Positions 49,999 to 59,066 are shown, counted from the stretch's first letter. The stretch: DNA of 64,000 nt from Sedimentibacter saalensis (GCF_007830175.1 NZ_VLKH01000001.1:1-64000); one strand, 5' to 3'. The notes: generated by a model from the letters alone, not told the origin. Program-made: numbers and translations.

Positions 49999-50844
49999 TT
50001 ACTTTTCTTCCAACTTTTTTACTGTATCTATACCGATCTTTTCGATTGCTTCTAACTGTCGAATAGCTAATTTATTCAATAGCTGAATTCTCTCTGACTG
50101 AGGTTTGCCTTGCTCAATTAAAATGGCATTATAGCTTTCCATATTAGCTAAAACCAATAACTGATTTAATGTAGCATAATCTCTAATATTTCCATCCTTA
50201 TCTTTGTTCTCTTCTCTCCATTGTTTAGCAGTTACTCCAAACAAAGCTACATTTAATACATCTGCCTCATTAGCATAAGTTATAGCAATTTGAAATGGTT
50301 TTAATTCTGGAGGAAGTAAGTTTTCTTTGATAGCATCTGTATGTATCCTGTAGTTAAGCTTTGAAATCTCTCTATTTAGGTTCCAGCCTAGAGAAAGCCT
50401 GCTACTTTCATCATTTTTTAATCTTTTATAATCTTTAATAATATATAGTTTAAACTCTGCTGAAATCCAGGAAGCAAACTCAAAGGCAATATCTGAGTGT
50501 GCAAATGTTCCACCATAGCGGCCTGATTTAGATACGATTCCAATAGCATTCGTATTCTCTATCCACTTCTGAGGTGACAAAGTAAAAGCATTATATCCAG
50601 CTTCTTTTCTAAACCTATCGAATTCGATAGGTTTAAAATCAGGATTATGTAATTGTTCCCACAATCCCAAAAACTCGATTGTGTCTTTTCCTCTCATCCA
50701 ATTGTTAATAACGATAAATGGCTCATCGCTTTTATATCTTGCGATATCCGTAAGCGAAATAAATTCATTTTGAAAATCTTCTGTATAAATTGAAATGTCC
50801 AAACCTTTTGCATGAATTGTCTCTTTAACAGATTTCTTAACCAT
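49999..50844 (-). CDS. KilA-N domain-containing protein
   Basis: 281 residues. The N-terminal 130 residues carry the KilA-N DNA-binding domain (FISLTDIARYKSDEPFIVIN, NWMRGKDTIEFLGLWEQLHN) with the family's FASWISAEFKLYIIKDYKRL end. The C-terminal half (LSLGWNLNREISKLNYRIHT, DAIKENLLPPELKPFQIAIT) is a domain often found with KilA-N in phage and defence-related genes. A monocistronic gene with AGGAGG. Similar genes are found in phage and plasmid regions, so mobile origin is likely. A relic of its 3' end lies at 38.6 kb. Confidence 0.88.
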   Translation of the reverse strand: MVKKSVKETIHAKGLDISIYTEDFQNEFISLTDIARYKSDEPFIVINNWMRGKDTIEFLGLWEQLHNPDFKPIEFDRFRKEAGYNAFTLSPQKWIENTNAIGIVSKSGRYGGTFAHSDIAFEFASWISAEFKLYIIKDYKRLKNDESSRLSLGWNLNREISKLNYRIHTDAIKENLLPPELKPFQIAITYANEADVLNVALFGVTAKQWREENKDKDGNIRDYATLNQLLVLANMESYNAILIEQGKPQSERIQLLNKLAIRQLEAIEKIGIDTVKKLEEK

Positions 50845-51044
50845 TAGTATCCTCCTATACGAATCTTAGAACCCACAAATTTACAGACAATTGTTTTCAT
50901 TTCAAACTTTTTAATAACTAAACTCACTCTATTAAACATATTTTTAATAGAACATATGTTCTAAAATAATATTATCATACTATAAAATAAAAAACAATAG
51001 TTAATATATGATTTCTAGAATGCTTTTTCTAAAACATTTAATTT

Positions 51045-51093
51045 TAAATTAAAAATGCTTAGAATTCATACTTTCCATGAATTCCAAGCATTT
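51045..51093 (-). terminator. Long-stem terminator after the glycosyltransferase region
   Basis: On the minus strand AAATGCTT, one base, GAATTCAT pairs with ATGAATTC, one base, AAGCATTT (17-bp stem, one mismatch) and is followed by a T-rich stretch. It ends reads from the XRE-AbrB/glycosyltransferase operon. Confidence 0.7.
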
Positions 51094-51161
51094 CAAAGAA
51101 TCAATTTTTTAGACTTACATCAATTTTTACAGCATTTAAACTACTTATTCTTCATACATTT

Positions 51162-51245
51162 TTATTTCTTCTCTATCAATAAACACGTTTCCTCATGGCT
51201 CGACACGACAGAATGAATGTCATATCGCCATGCACGTTCGCGGAA
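51162..51245 (-). pseudogene. Orphan 3' tail with HEETC motif
   Basis: Minus strand reads ERAWRYDIHSVVSSHEETCL and LIEKK and a stop. In another frame just upstream, VDMFPRT occurs, which is the conserved phrase that precedes the HVETV tail in RlmD-type methyltransferases. The reading frame is therefore disrupted. It lies just after the glycosyltransferase gene. Confidence 0.5.
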
Positions 51246-51315
51246 ACATATCCACTGCACTTTTTAACTATACCTACTATCGTTAAAGGGTTTATCGATA
51301 AACTGAAATTTGGCT

Positions 51316-52479
51316 CTATTTCACGATTTTCTCCAGAAATGCTCTGGCTTCTTTTACTCCACCGCATCTTTTGAACCCTTTCGAGATTTCTGTTGCCGCT
51401 GCTTTATAAGCACCATCATTCAGCACCTTCTCGATGGCATTCTTAATCTCCTCCACTGACCTTCCGGAAGCTGGCAGCATCACACCTGCCCCCAGTTCTT
51501 CCGTGCGTTTTGCCACAGCCCACTGCTCTGGTGTCTGTGGTGACAGAACCAGCGGAACCTTGAAATACAGTCCTTCTGATGCAGAATTCATACCGCAGTG
51601 TGTGACAAATGCATCCGCAATATTCAATACCGCCATCTGATCCACAGAATCATACAACTGTATATTCTCAGGAAGATTCGTGAATTCATTTGTCGTCTCA
51701 CCCATGGATACAATTACTTGATAGTCCGTTCCCCGAAGCGCTTCCACGCAGTTCTCATACATCTCCCTGTTGCTTACAACCGTACCCATGGAGATATACA
51801 CCGTCTTCTCTGCAGCCTTTTCAATAGGATTCTTCACTGGACGAATGGATGGACCGATGAAGCAGTATTTATCAGAAAAAGTCTCGGCATAGGGCTGAAA
51901 CTCTTTCGACGTATATACAATCGTATTGGTCTCATTGTCATTTGTAATCAGTTCTAAAAAGCTTTTTACCGGATATCCCATCGCCTGAAGCCTTTTCAAC
52001 TGTCTTTTGATTTTTGACAGAGCAAGAAGCGTGCTGAACAAACCTCTCATGCCCTGATCCATGTATTTCGCAGAGTATCGGTTAAATGCAAACGTGGTGG
52101 TGGAACAAACATAAGGAATTCCAAACTTCATTGCCGCCAATTTACCACTAAAAGCCATGGAATCCGCAACAATCAGGTCTGGCTTCATATCCGGTATTAC
52201 CCGACCCATCAGGCCATCCATTGCCAAAGTGGATTCAACAATCAACTCGATGGAGAAAGCAAGATCCTTTCCTACTCTGTTGCCGCCGTCCTTTGCGTCG
52301 ATATCCAGATCATATGCATCGCAGGGAACAAATGTCGCTCCCGTACCCTCAATCTTTTCCCTGAATTTCTCAAAAGAAAAATAAGTCACCTCATGTCCTG
52401 CATCAATCATCTCTTTCACAAGTCCTAGAGTAGGATTGGTATGACCGTGGGCAGGAATACAAAACCATGCAATCTTCAT
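51316..52479 (-). CDS. Macrolide-type (MGT family) glycosyltransferase
   Basis: About 387 residues of the GT-B UDP-glycosyltransferase fold of the MGT family. N-terminal IAWFCIPAHGHTNPTLGLVK binds the acceptor; C-terminal FVTHCGMNSASEGLYFKVPL and VLSPQTPEQWAVAKR hold the nucleotide-sugar PSPG-like motif with the conserved His and Gln. Such enzymes inactivate macrolides or other aglycones by adding a sugar. It starts one base after the XRE-AbrB gene, so the two are an operon. Acceptor is unknown. The ATG at 52479 is used. Confidence 0.9.
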   Translation of the reverse strand: MKIAWFCIPAHGHTNPTLGLVKEMIDAGHEVTYFSFEKFREKIEGTGATFVPCDAYDLDIDAKDGGNRVGKDLAFSIELIVESTLAMDGLMGRVIPDMKPDLIVADSMAFSGKLAAMKFGIPYVCSTTTFAFNRYSAKYMDQGMRGLFSTLLALSKIKRQLKRLQAMGYPVKSFLELITNDNETNTIVYTSKEFQPYAETFSDKYCFIGPSIRPVKNPIEKAAEKTVYISMGTVVSNREMYENCVEALRGTDYQVIVSMGETTNEFTNLPENIQLYDSVDQMAVLNIADAFVTHCGMNSASEGLYFKVPLVLSPQTPEQWAVAKRTEELGAGVMLPASGRSVEEIKNAIEKVLNDGAYKAAATEISKGFKRCGGVKEARAFLEKIVK

Positions 52480-52480
52480 C

Positions 52481-52918
52481 TTACTCACCAGCCTTTCCAG
52501 CAGCACTCATTATCCTCCGAAGCATTTCTTCAAAAATTTCTGCCTTCTGCAGTACAATACCTTCACCATCTGATCCCATAACCACAAGCCTGTCGCCGCT
52601 TTTCAGATCAAAGGTATCTCGTGCTTCTTTCGGGATAACAATCTGTCCCCTATCGTTGATGGTAACCGTACCCCAGATATATTTTCCCTTGGGAGCAGGC
52701 GGTAGCTTCAATCCTGAATCAGTAGAGTTTTCACGCATCAGCGAATCAATAGTCGTCCCAAAAAAATCCGCCAGTACCATACATTTTTCCACGTCCGGGA
52801 TAGAAGTTCCCTTCTCCCATTTTGCATAAGCCTGTCGGGAAACGCCGATCTGTTCCGCAATCTGTTCCTGGGAAAGTCCCTTGAGATTTCTTAATACAAT
52901 CAGATTCTCACTTAACAT
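52481..52918 (-). CDS. XRE-AbrB fusion transcriptional regulator
   Basis: 145 residues. Residues 1-62 are an XRE/Cro helix-turn-helix (LIVLRNLKGLSQEQIAEQIG, VSRQAYAKWEKGTSIPD). Residues about 85-135 are a SpoVT/AbrB swapped-hairpin domain (GTVTINDRGQIVIPKEARDT, FDLKSGDRLVVMGSDGEGI). Combining two DNA-binding folds is unusual; the AbrB part also dimerises. It ends one base from the glycosyltransferase start, so it likely controls that gene. Confidence 0.9.
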   Translation of the reverse strand: MLSENLIVLRNLKGLSQEQIAEQIGVSRQAYAKWEKGTSIPDVEKCMVLADFFGTTIDSLMRENSTDSGLKLPPAPKGKYIWGTVTINDRGQIVIPKEARDTFDLKSGDRLVVMGSDGEGIVLQKAEIFEEMLRRIMSAAGKAGE

Positions 52919-53282
52919 ATCTATTCACCTCAAATTCGTACATTTCATACATTTCTTAGTTCTATGAATATTGTAATGTTTAGTTACGCAGATCACAACC
53001 AACCACACTTGTCAGAATTTACGAATTTATGTTATTTTCAGTTGCATCAATTATTCTTTTCGATTTTATATTTTTTAATGTTCTGTTATGTAAAAGTTAA
53101 TATATAAATTTAGGAATAATCGCATTTGTTTTATCGACCCATTCGGACACACTAGGCGTGAATGTCAGCAAGTCTACTTGTTTTTTTAAGTGTTCAGATT
53201 CGAACACTTTACTTGTCTTCATAGCGAATGAAATTCAAATGAGCCTATCAATTCCTTTATAAAACACAATTCAAAATCTAAC

Positions 53283-53340
53283 AAAAAAACGACAGGGTTT
53301 TTCATCCTGCCGCAGTGTACTCTTTGCACACCCTATCGTT
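53283..53340 (-). terminator. Complex hairpin terminator
   Basis: AACGATAGGG and CCCTGTCGTT enclose two inner hairpins and are followed on the minus strand by seven T residues. It stops reads from the orphan-tail region (53.4-53.6 kb). Confidence 0.65.
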
Positions 53341-53446
53341 ATTCTAGGGGTTCATTTTTGTGTCATCAATTCTGTCGCCTCAACCCAAACTCTGGTCTGA
53401 GCCTATATGGATGCCTATTTCACCGTCGAATGTTTCCATATACACA

Positions 53447-53556
53447 CTAGACTTGAGTAGATAAGATTGTCGTAGCCCCTACAAACCTTGATTTTAAGCC
53501 ATTTTCTAAAGACTGCTTTCTTGACAGAAGGCAAACGGTCTCGACATGCGGCGTAT
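53447..53556 (-). pseudogene. Orphan 3' tail with HVETVCLLSRK
   Basis: The minus strand reads PHVETVCLLSRK, then about 20 more residues and a stop at 53447. HVETVCLLSRK is the signature C-terminus of RlmD/RlmCD-type rRNA (uracil-5-)-methyltransferases; the catalytic domain is absent. This is the clearest of the repeated tails in the window. Confidence 0.65.
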
Positions 53557-53663
53557 TAGGTCAGCAAATAGTGTTTTGATTATTTTTAACTAATTTTACA
53601 ATATTTTCAATGAATTTTGCAAGTGTTATTTTTGTTTTGATTAATCTCAATTAATCTAAAAGT

Positions 53664-53704
53664 ACAAAAATTTGCCCAAGTTATTGCCCCGGGCAAATTT
53701 TAAA
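53664..53704 (-). terminator. Terminator of the TPR/bacteriocin gene cluster
   Basis: On the minus strand AAAATTTGCCC and GGGCAAATTTT form an 11-bp stem with TTTTTG after it. It lies 72 bases downstream of the stop of the 721-residue protein gene. Confidence 0.75.
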
Positions 53705-53775
53705 ATTCTATTTTTTAATTATTAATAAATATTCAGCCAACTCAAATTCGTAAGTATAATTTTTAATATTATACA

Positions 53776-55941
53776 TTAGTAGCTAACATCCCAACCTCTT
53801 TCAAGATAAATTGCATTAAGAATTGTTTTTATATCGCTGTTAGATATTTGTTTTATAATTTCATCATAAAGAGACTTTCCTTCCTCACGTTGAACACCTG
53901 TAACAAGTTTTAATAAGAAATTGTTGAATATCTTCTTATCATTATTATGCGGTGGAATATCTTCAAGGGTCTTCAGTGCTTTTTTTACTTCAATGGATTT
54001 TATTGGAGAATTATAGAGATATTTTGTATTTACATCTGCCTCTGTATAATTTTCAAAATACATATTAAGATAAAAAAGGTTTACTGGTACATATCCTTCT
54101 ATATTTTGCAGAGCTTTTCTCGCATCTCCCCAATTTTCTTTCGCAATATAATATTTGCTTAAGTAGTAATAATAGCTATCAATTTGGTATTCTCTTTCTT
54201 CTGCAACAGCTGAATAATACAAATCACTATATTTCTTTATTTCATCAGTTTCCATCCGCAAAATGATGTTGATTAAAAGCCTGTTACTCCCAGAAACATC
54301 TGTGTATTTTTGGGCTAGCTCAATTGCCCTTTCAATATTTTTCTCTCCATTTTTCCAACCAATTCCGTAGATTTTTATAAGATATCTTAGAGCATCTATA
54401 TCATCAGGTTTTTCCTTAAGTATATTTTCATAGTATTCAATTGCTCTAGGATAATCCTGAGTTTGGATCAACTTTTCACCATCACTAATATTTCCTTCCA
54501 CAGTAATACTTGGTATTTGGTCATAGTAAGCTCTTAGTGGAAGACTGCTGGTTATCAAATTCCTATTCTCATCGTATGCTTTTACAACAATTGGATACTC
54601 TAATCCAGGTACGAATGCACCAAGAACTGCATTAGCTCCAATGATACCATCTTCTCCTATACTCATACCCCCTATTCCCTCTTTTATCAATCTTGTATTA
54701 AAGGTGGCTTGATTTTCAGTAAATTTGATTTTCATATTCTCATCAAATGCTGGTGTATAATAGATTGTACCAACTCCTTCTGAAGGATTCGAGTAAGTTA
54801 CAATATCAACTATATAGTAAGTAGCCCCTTCCACTTCATCCCAAGCAACAGTAAATTCTTCTCCTGTGATTTTCTCATGAAGCACTGGCCTTTTTATGTT
54901 CAAAGTATTTTTAAATTCAAAATTTATTTCTCCATCATTTCCATTAAGTTCAAAATAAGGTTTATCTTGTTGTTGAAGCACCTTATTTGTAAGAATAGAA
55001 CCTTCTACACCAATTCCCAAACTATATACTCCATCCTTAAGTCCAAGAGTTTTAAATTTACCATTTTCATCAGTAATGCCAACATAACCTTCTCCAACAG
55101 TTCTGAATCCTCCGTCTGCATTCTGCACATATATTTCCACAAAAGGCATAGGTTCTCCTTCATAGGTTACTGTTCCTTTAATAATATTATCACCTTTAAA
55201 AACCTTCATCAAATCATCAAACCAAAAGTCTCTAGCATAATATCCTGTGGAGCCAAAGTTACTTTCCTGCAACTCCCTCCAATTGTTTCTGCTTATGTTT
55301 TCATACATCTTTTTAGCTTCTTCATAATTTCCTTCGAAAAGAGATATTTCAGCCTTTAATATATCTAGTTTCACATCAGCTAAATCTGACAATTCATACT
55401 TTGCAACGATCTTTTTCGCGCCATCTCTGTCTCCATTTACATGAAGTAAAAATCCATTATAAACATCTGATATATACATCAGATTTTCATCATCAGCTTT
55501 CTGTCCAAATGAAATCCAATTATGAAGCATTTCAATATCACCTGTGGCAATAGTCATGTCAAGGAGCATTTTATATGAATCAATATAATATTGTTTTTCA
55601 CTATCCTTATAAGGAATCTCTCTCATAATATCTTGAAGAATCTTTTTTGATCTTTCCATATCTTCAGGACTTGTATTTTCTCCTCCACCCCAGCCGTTAT
55701 AGAAAATTGTGTACTTGCTAAAACTCTTTATTAGACTTTTTGCATAAAGATAATTTCCCTTAATCTTTGGGGTTGTGGGATAAGAAGCATATTTTTCGTA
55801 AAAAAAGGTCGCCTTATCCGAACCATTATCCTGTAAAAGATTTGCTATCCCATGAATTGTTGTAGGTATTACCCATGTAAATGTAAGTGTGAATACAAAA
55901 ACAAGAAGAATCAATGTCTTTATTTTAATCTTTATCTTCAT
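53776..55941 (-). CDS. Membrane-anchored TPR protein with CarboxypepD_reg-like domain
   Basis: 721 residues. An N-terminal membrane anchor (LILLVFVFTLTFTWVIPTTI) faces a long extracellular part. Residues about 60-215 and 485-700 are helical repeats of TPR type (EGNYEEAKKMYENISRNN, TQDYPRAIEYYENILKEKPD). In between are a CarboxypepD_reg-like domain (IKGTVTYEGEPMPFVEIYVQ, GITDENGKFKTLGLKDGVYS) and a fibronectin-like section. It is the last gene in the bacteriocin cluster and may present or cap the peptide. Function in the cluster unproven. Confidence 0.7.
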   Translation of the reverse strand: MKIKIKIKTLILLVFVFTLTFTWVIPTTIHGIANLLQDNGSDKATFFYEKYASYPTTPKIKGNYLYAKSLIKSFSKYTIFYNGWGGGENTSPEDMERSKKILQDIMREIPYKDSEKQYYIDSYKMLLDMTIATGDIEMLHNWISFGQKADDENLMYISDVYNGFLLHVNGDRDGAKKIVAKYELSDLADVKLDILKAEISLFEGNYEEAKKMYENISRNNWRELQESNFGSTGYYARDFWFDDLMKVFKGDNIIKGTVTYEGEPMPFVEIYVQNADGGFRTVGEGYVGITDENGKFKTLGLKDGVYSLGIGVEGSILTNKVLQQQDKPYFELNGNDGEINFEFKNTLNIKRPVLHEKITGEEFTVAWDEVEGATYYIVDIVTYSNPSEGVGTIYYTPAFDENMKIKFTENQATFNTRLIKEGIGGMSIGEDGIIGANAVLGAFVPGLEYPIVVKAYDENRNLITSSLPLRAYYDQIPSITVEGNISDGEKLIQTQDYPRAIEYYENILKEKPDDIDALRYLIKIYGIGWKNGEKNIERAIELAQKYTDVSGSNRLLINIILRMETDEIKKYSDLYYSAVAEEREYQIDSYYYYLSKYYIAKENWGDARKALQNIEGYVPVNLFYLNMYFENYTEADVNTKYLYNSPIKSIEVKKALKTLEDIPPHNNDKKIFNNFLLKLVTGVQREEGKSLYDEIIKQISNSDIKTILNAIYLERGWDVSY

Positions 55942-55948
55942 TTCTTGC

Positions 55949-56248
55949 TCACCTCATAGCTTTCTCCAGAAAGAAGTCTCCATAAATTGCCCAAACTCTC
56001 AAATCGCTAAAATTACATAATTCCGATAAAAGAGTTATATTAGGATAAGGTTCAATTAATTCTGATAATTCATTTAATGACTCAGCTTTATCTTTTCTGA
56101 AAATAAATGAAACGGATTTATCTGAAATTAATGAATTTGATGTAATTATTTGTAAATCAATATAGTCATTATAATTAATGTATGATATGAACAATAATTG
56201 CAATAATAAAATCATTGTTGAGAAACTCAAAACTAATTTTTTCGTCAT
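55949..56248 (-). CDS. Short single-span membrane protein, possibly truncated permease
   Basis: 99 residues: N-terminal hydrophobic stretch (LVLSFSTMILLLQLLFISYI) and a short extracellular region (LSELIEPYPNITLLSELCNF, SDLRVWAIYGDFFLE). This resembles the start of the large bacteriocin-associated membrane proteins or FtsX-type permeases, but the rest is missing. The stop is seven bases before the next gene and GAGG precedes the ATG, so the short form is translated as such or is a truncation. Confidence 0.5.
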   Translation of the reverse strand: MTKKLVLSFSTMILLLQLLFISYINYNDYIDLQIITSNSLISDKSVSFIFRKDKAESLNELSELIEPYPNITLLSELCNFSDLRVWAIYGDFFLEKAMR

Positions 56249-56278
56249 ACTACCTCTTATTCAAAATTATAGTAGATG

Positions 56279-56316
56279 TCGCACAATTACATTTTGAAAT
56301 AATAATTATGCGACAC
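56279..56316. repeat. Inverted repeat between bacteriocin gene and next gene
   Basis: TGTCGCA and TGCGACA flank inner pairing AATTA/TAATT. T-rich sequence follows only on the plus strand. On the minus-strand transcript it would be an intercistronic hairpin, possibly stabilising the bacteriocin mRNA. Confidence 0.55.
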
Positions 56317-56415
56317 CCATTTTTTTATTTGCCTGCAAAATAATTTATTAAAACTTTTACTTCAATAAATTAACTTACAACTAAATAATTATGTATGATT
56401 AATATATTTTAGTAA

Positions 56416-56832
56416 TTACCAGCCATAGAAAATCCTATAATGATGCATTGCACCATTTCCTAAATCACCGGTTGTAGCTTCAATTACACCTTCTCCCCAT
56501 ACTTTACTTGTGGGATAAGCAATATTTTCAGCAGAATCTGCATATACAACTACTTTTGTATAATGATATCTATATGATCCATCACTTTTATTAACTATAT
56601 TTGTCCAACCTTTCGCGCCAACACCTATATTTTGATTATTGACAATCCACTCTCCTCCACTATAAACGTTATAATCATCAAACAATCCTCGAGATATAAT
56701 ATTATTACTTAAATCTCTTTCAGCTTTTACTTCATTCTTTTCAGCATAATCAACTTTCTCAACCGCTGATACAGGCATTACCATACTAGTAACCACAAGC
56801 GCTAAAATAAGCATACACATTAACTTTTTCAT
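56416..56832 (-). CDS. Lactococcin-972-family bacteriocin precursor
   Basis: About 138 residues with a signal peptide (MKKLMCMLILALVVTSMVMP, cut near VSA). The mature end resembles lactococcin 972: GGEWIVNNQNIGVGAKGWTN (compare the GGTW..G pattern), repeated Tyr/His (SYRYHYTKVVVYAD), then VWGEGVIEATTGDLGN and a C-terminal YRIFYGW aromatic cluster. Lactococcin 972 inhibits septum formation by binding lipid II, and its family has no leader other than the Sec signal. The ATG at 56832 has AAGGAG at 7 bases. The next genes are membrane proteins as usual for such loci, though no ABC immunity transporter is visible. Confidence 0.7.
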   Translation of the reverse strand: MKKLMCMLILALVVTSMVMPVSAVEKVDYAEKNEVKAERDLSNNIISRGLFDDYNVYSGGEWIVNNQNIGVGAKGWTNIVNKSDGSYRYHYTKVVVYADSAENIAYPTSKVWGEGVIEATTGDLGNGAMHHYRIFYGW

Positions 56833-57064
56833 ATGTTTTCTCCTTTTTATTAGGTATTGTCTGGTAGACACACCATTTAATTTTATTTTTTTACTATATA
56901 ATTTCAACTTACAGTCATTACCCCCATAAAAACTGTTCTTTCTGCTTGGGAGTTAGCAGATAGTGTAAGTTAAATTATAATCAAATTTTTTATTGAATTA
57001 AATTAAGGAAACTTATGATATTTTTCTTATTCATTTTTTTCTCCTTTTTTCCTGGTTTTATCGT

Positions 57065-57439
57065 TTATTCAATATCTTCTGAAGCTTCTAAATCAAATTC
57101 GCCAATCACAGTTTTACCATCACTTGCATATAATGGTATTACACGTCTTCCATTATATTTTTTTTGCCAATTAACGGCTTCCTCTGGTGTGCTAAATTCT
57201 GGTCCATCTAAATCATTACTTAAAATATAACCGTATGTGCCATCTATGCCTTGTGCAGCTATAAGATCCGGTGAATCTTCTGAATCTACGCCATATGTTT
57301 GTCCATTTTCATTTACGCCTTTTAATAAATGAAAATCCAGCGCTTGTGAAAAAACTATTTTAAGCGATGCTCCAATTAAAGCAATAAATATTGTACAAAT
57401 GGTTAAATATTTAAACCACTTATCATTTAATATCTTCAT
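57065..57439 (-). CDS. Small membrane-anchored protein upstream of the bacteriocin gene
   Basis: 124 residues: one N-terminal membrane span (YLTICTIFIALIGASLKIVF) and an extracellular domain rich in acidic residues (GQTYGVDSEDSPDLIAAQGI, YGYILSNDLDGPEFSTPEEA, VNWQKKYNGR). A domain with the pattern YG..SPDLI...G..GYI..DL occurs at the C-terminus of M56 peptidases and some small secreted proteins. Probably part of the bacteriocin or its immunity unit; role unknown. Confidence 0.6.
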   Translation of the reverse strand: MKILNDKWFKYLTICTIFIALIGASLKIVFSQALDFHLLKGVNENGQTYGVDSEDSPDLIAAQGIDGTYGYILSNDLDGPEFSTPEEAVNWQKKYNGRRVIPLYASDGKTVIGEFDLEASEDIE

Positions 57440-57954
57440 TTTATATATATCTCTCCTATGTTAAAACTTATTAAAACTAAATATTAATCTAAAATCAACC
57501 CACAAAGGAATCACCTCCAAACAAAACACATCAAATTTTACAACAATTGTTATCAATTGAATTATTTGCAATTATGTCCTTCGATTTTATCTGTCATATA
57601 TGTAGACCATTCAGATTCATATTTTGCAACATTTTTTTTACATATAAAAGGTATAAAATTATTTAGTATAACATAACAATATCTGTATTTTAAAATATTT
57701 AATTTTTTAGACTTATCACCACAAATATGATGTTGTGACATTGCTGCGTATATTTAGCTACAAAAATTCTTAGCATTTTCATTTAAACACTTTTGTTGAA
57801 ATGTCATATAATACAATTCAACACATTTTCGATTTTCATTTTCATTTTCTCTAATAGGAAACTATTATGTTGAAATTATATGTTATCCCCGAATCACAAA
57901 TCTATAAAACTCAGTACCTACATTACAAATTTATAACTTAACTCTAAAAAATAT

Positions 57955-58003
57955 TATGATATAATATATAGTTATATTTTATATAACTATATATTATATC
58001 ATA
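57955..58003. repeat. 49-bp near-perfect palindrome
   Basis: A 23-base arm (TATGATATAATATATAGTTA and three further bases), three T residues, then its exact reverse complement. It lies in the gene-free region upstream of the bacteriocin cluster. Could be an operator, a cruciform or a recombination site. Confidence 0.65.
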
Positions 58004-58195
58004 TAATTATATTTGTCAAAATATGATTATATGATTTATATAATTGTTAAAATATAATTTCGATTGACTTTACAACTCCACTTCTTCTCGGAATAAAATT
58101 TAGTACAAGCATCATCATCACCTCTATACTCTGTAGCTCTGTACCGTACATAAAAAATTTTGACATTATTTTTAACCGCTCTTTCTATTTTTAGG

Positions 58196-58247
58196 TATAA
58201 AAAAGAGGCTTTAGTTTAAGTCTTTTAAGTTGACTAAACTAAAACCT
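58196..58247 (-). terminator. Terminator of the GNAT/repeat unit
   Basis: On the minus strand AGGTTTTAGTTTA and TAAACTAAAGCCT (one mismatch) with extra GTC/GAC inner pairs, then CTCTTTTTT. It would end minus-strand transcripts from the GNAT gene before the bacteriocin cluster. Confidence 0.7.
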
Positions 58248-58410
58248 ATATATATATTAATTTTATAACCTACACTATAATCGTGAATTTTATTTGAATT
58301 TTGGCTATGTCATCTATATTTTCGCCCTTTTTGGGGTGAAAAATCGATGTTTTTTGTCCGTTTTTTTGCTCTATTTTTGCTCTCAAACCACAACATATTG
58401 TGATCAAAAC

Positions 58411-58490
58411 CTACTTTTTGTCCTCAAAACCACAATACGTCATCAGAATTATCGTTTCCACGTGCCTTGAACGGTCAAAAAAGATGCCGA
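58411..58490 (-). pseudogene. Orphan 3' tail with SRHVETIILM
   Basis: The minus strand reads SPASIGIFFDRSRHVETIIL and a further 11 residues to a stop. RHVETIILM is the C-terminal signature of RlmD-type methyltransferases. It lies within the first copy of the direct repeat that flanks the GNAT gene. Confidence 0.6.
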
Positions 58491-58495
58491 TTGAA
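58464..58495. repeat. Direct repeat 1 flanking the GNAT gene
   Basis: GCCTTGAACGGTC, then AAAAAAGATGCCGATTGAA. The second copy at 59148-59178 differs by one deletion and one substitution. Both are read in the same direction, about 680 bases apart, and bound a single GNAT gene. Confidence 0.75.
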
Positions 58496-58565
58496 GCTGG
58501 CGAGTCCTTGGCGATCACTTATCTGCTTTTCTTTAGTTCCGTAACATATAATAACCTTAATTGTT

Positions 58566-59066
58566 CTAATCAAGATTAAGTTCGAAATATGGTTCATCCA
58601 CAAAGCCTGTGTCTTCATACTGCCTGAAACCACATTGAACAAGGCCACATTTTTTTGCCATGTTTAGTGAAGCCTGATTGTCAGGATGTACTGAAGCGTA
58701 TATATATGTAGCCCTTTTACCAGCCTTGAGCCATGCAATGTATGCTTTCAAAGCTTCTGTACCATAACCCTGATGCTGGTATTCTTTCGCAAGGTGAATG
58801 ACTATCTCAACATGAAATGGGTCATCCTCGTCAAGCCTTCCTCCACAAATGCCCAAGAACTTATCATTTTTTATTACCGCGAAAACTGCATTGCCATACG
58901 TGTTATACTGACTGCAAGTGTATTCTATTATTTGAGGAATTTTCTCTCTTATAATCACGCCTCCGCAGAAACGCATTGTCTCACTGTTGCCCCAAACATT
59001 GAAAAGCTCGTCCGTATCCCCCTGATCAATTGGCCTAAAGTTTAACCTTTCTGACCCAAATATCAT
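58566..59066 (-). CDS. GNAT-family acetyltransferase (RimJ/RimL-like)
   Basis: 166 residues of the GNAT fold: RLNFRPIDQGDTDELFNVWG at the start, VFAVIKNDKFLGICGGRLD, HVEIVIHLAKEYQHQGYGTE (acetyl-CoA pyrophosphate loop QGYGTEAL) and YIYASVHPDNQASLNMAKKC. It acetylates amines of proteins or small molecules. AGGAGG precedes the ATG. The gene lies alone between the direct repeats at 58464 and 59148. Confidence 0.9.
   Translation of the reverse strand: MIFGSERLNFRPIDQGDTDELFNVWGNSETMRFCGGVIIREKIPQIIEYTCSQYNTYGNAVFAVIKNDKFLGICGGRLDEDDPFHVEIVIHLAKEYQHQGYGTEALKAYIAWLKAGKRATYIYASVHPDNQASLNMAKKCGLVQCGFRQYEDTGFVDEPYFELNLD

Noticed and set aside
51176..51367. 63-codon minus-strand frame overlapping the end of the glycosyltransferase gene
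   Set aside because: It has no ribosome site and reads through the RlmD-like tail in a different frame; the tail frame is the meaningful one.
53188..53209. AAGTGTTC/GAACACTT hairpin read as a terminator
   Set aside because: Seven T residues precede it on the plus strand and the minus strand has A residues after it, so no direction gives a U tract.
57955..58003. Origin of transfer or plasmid replication origin
   Set aside because: The palindrome is suggestive, but no relaxase, replication protein or iteron set is nearby.
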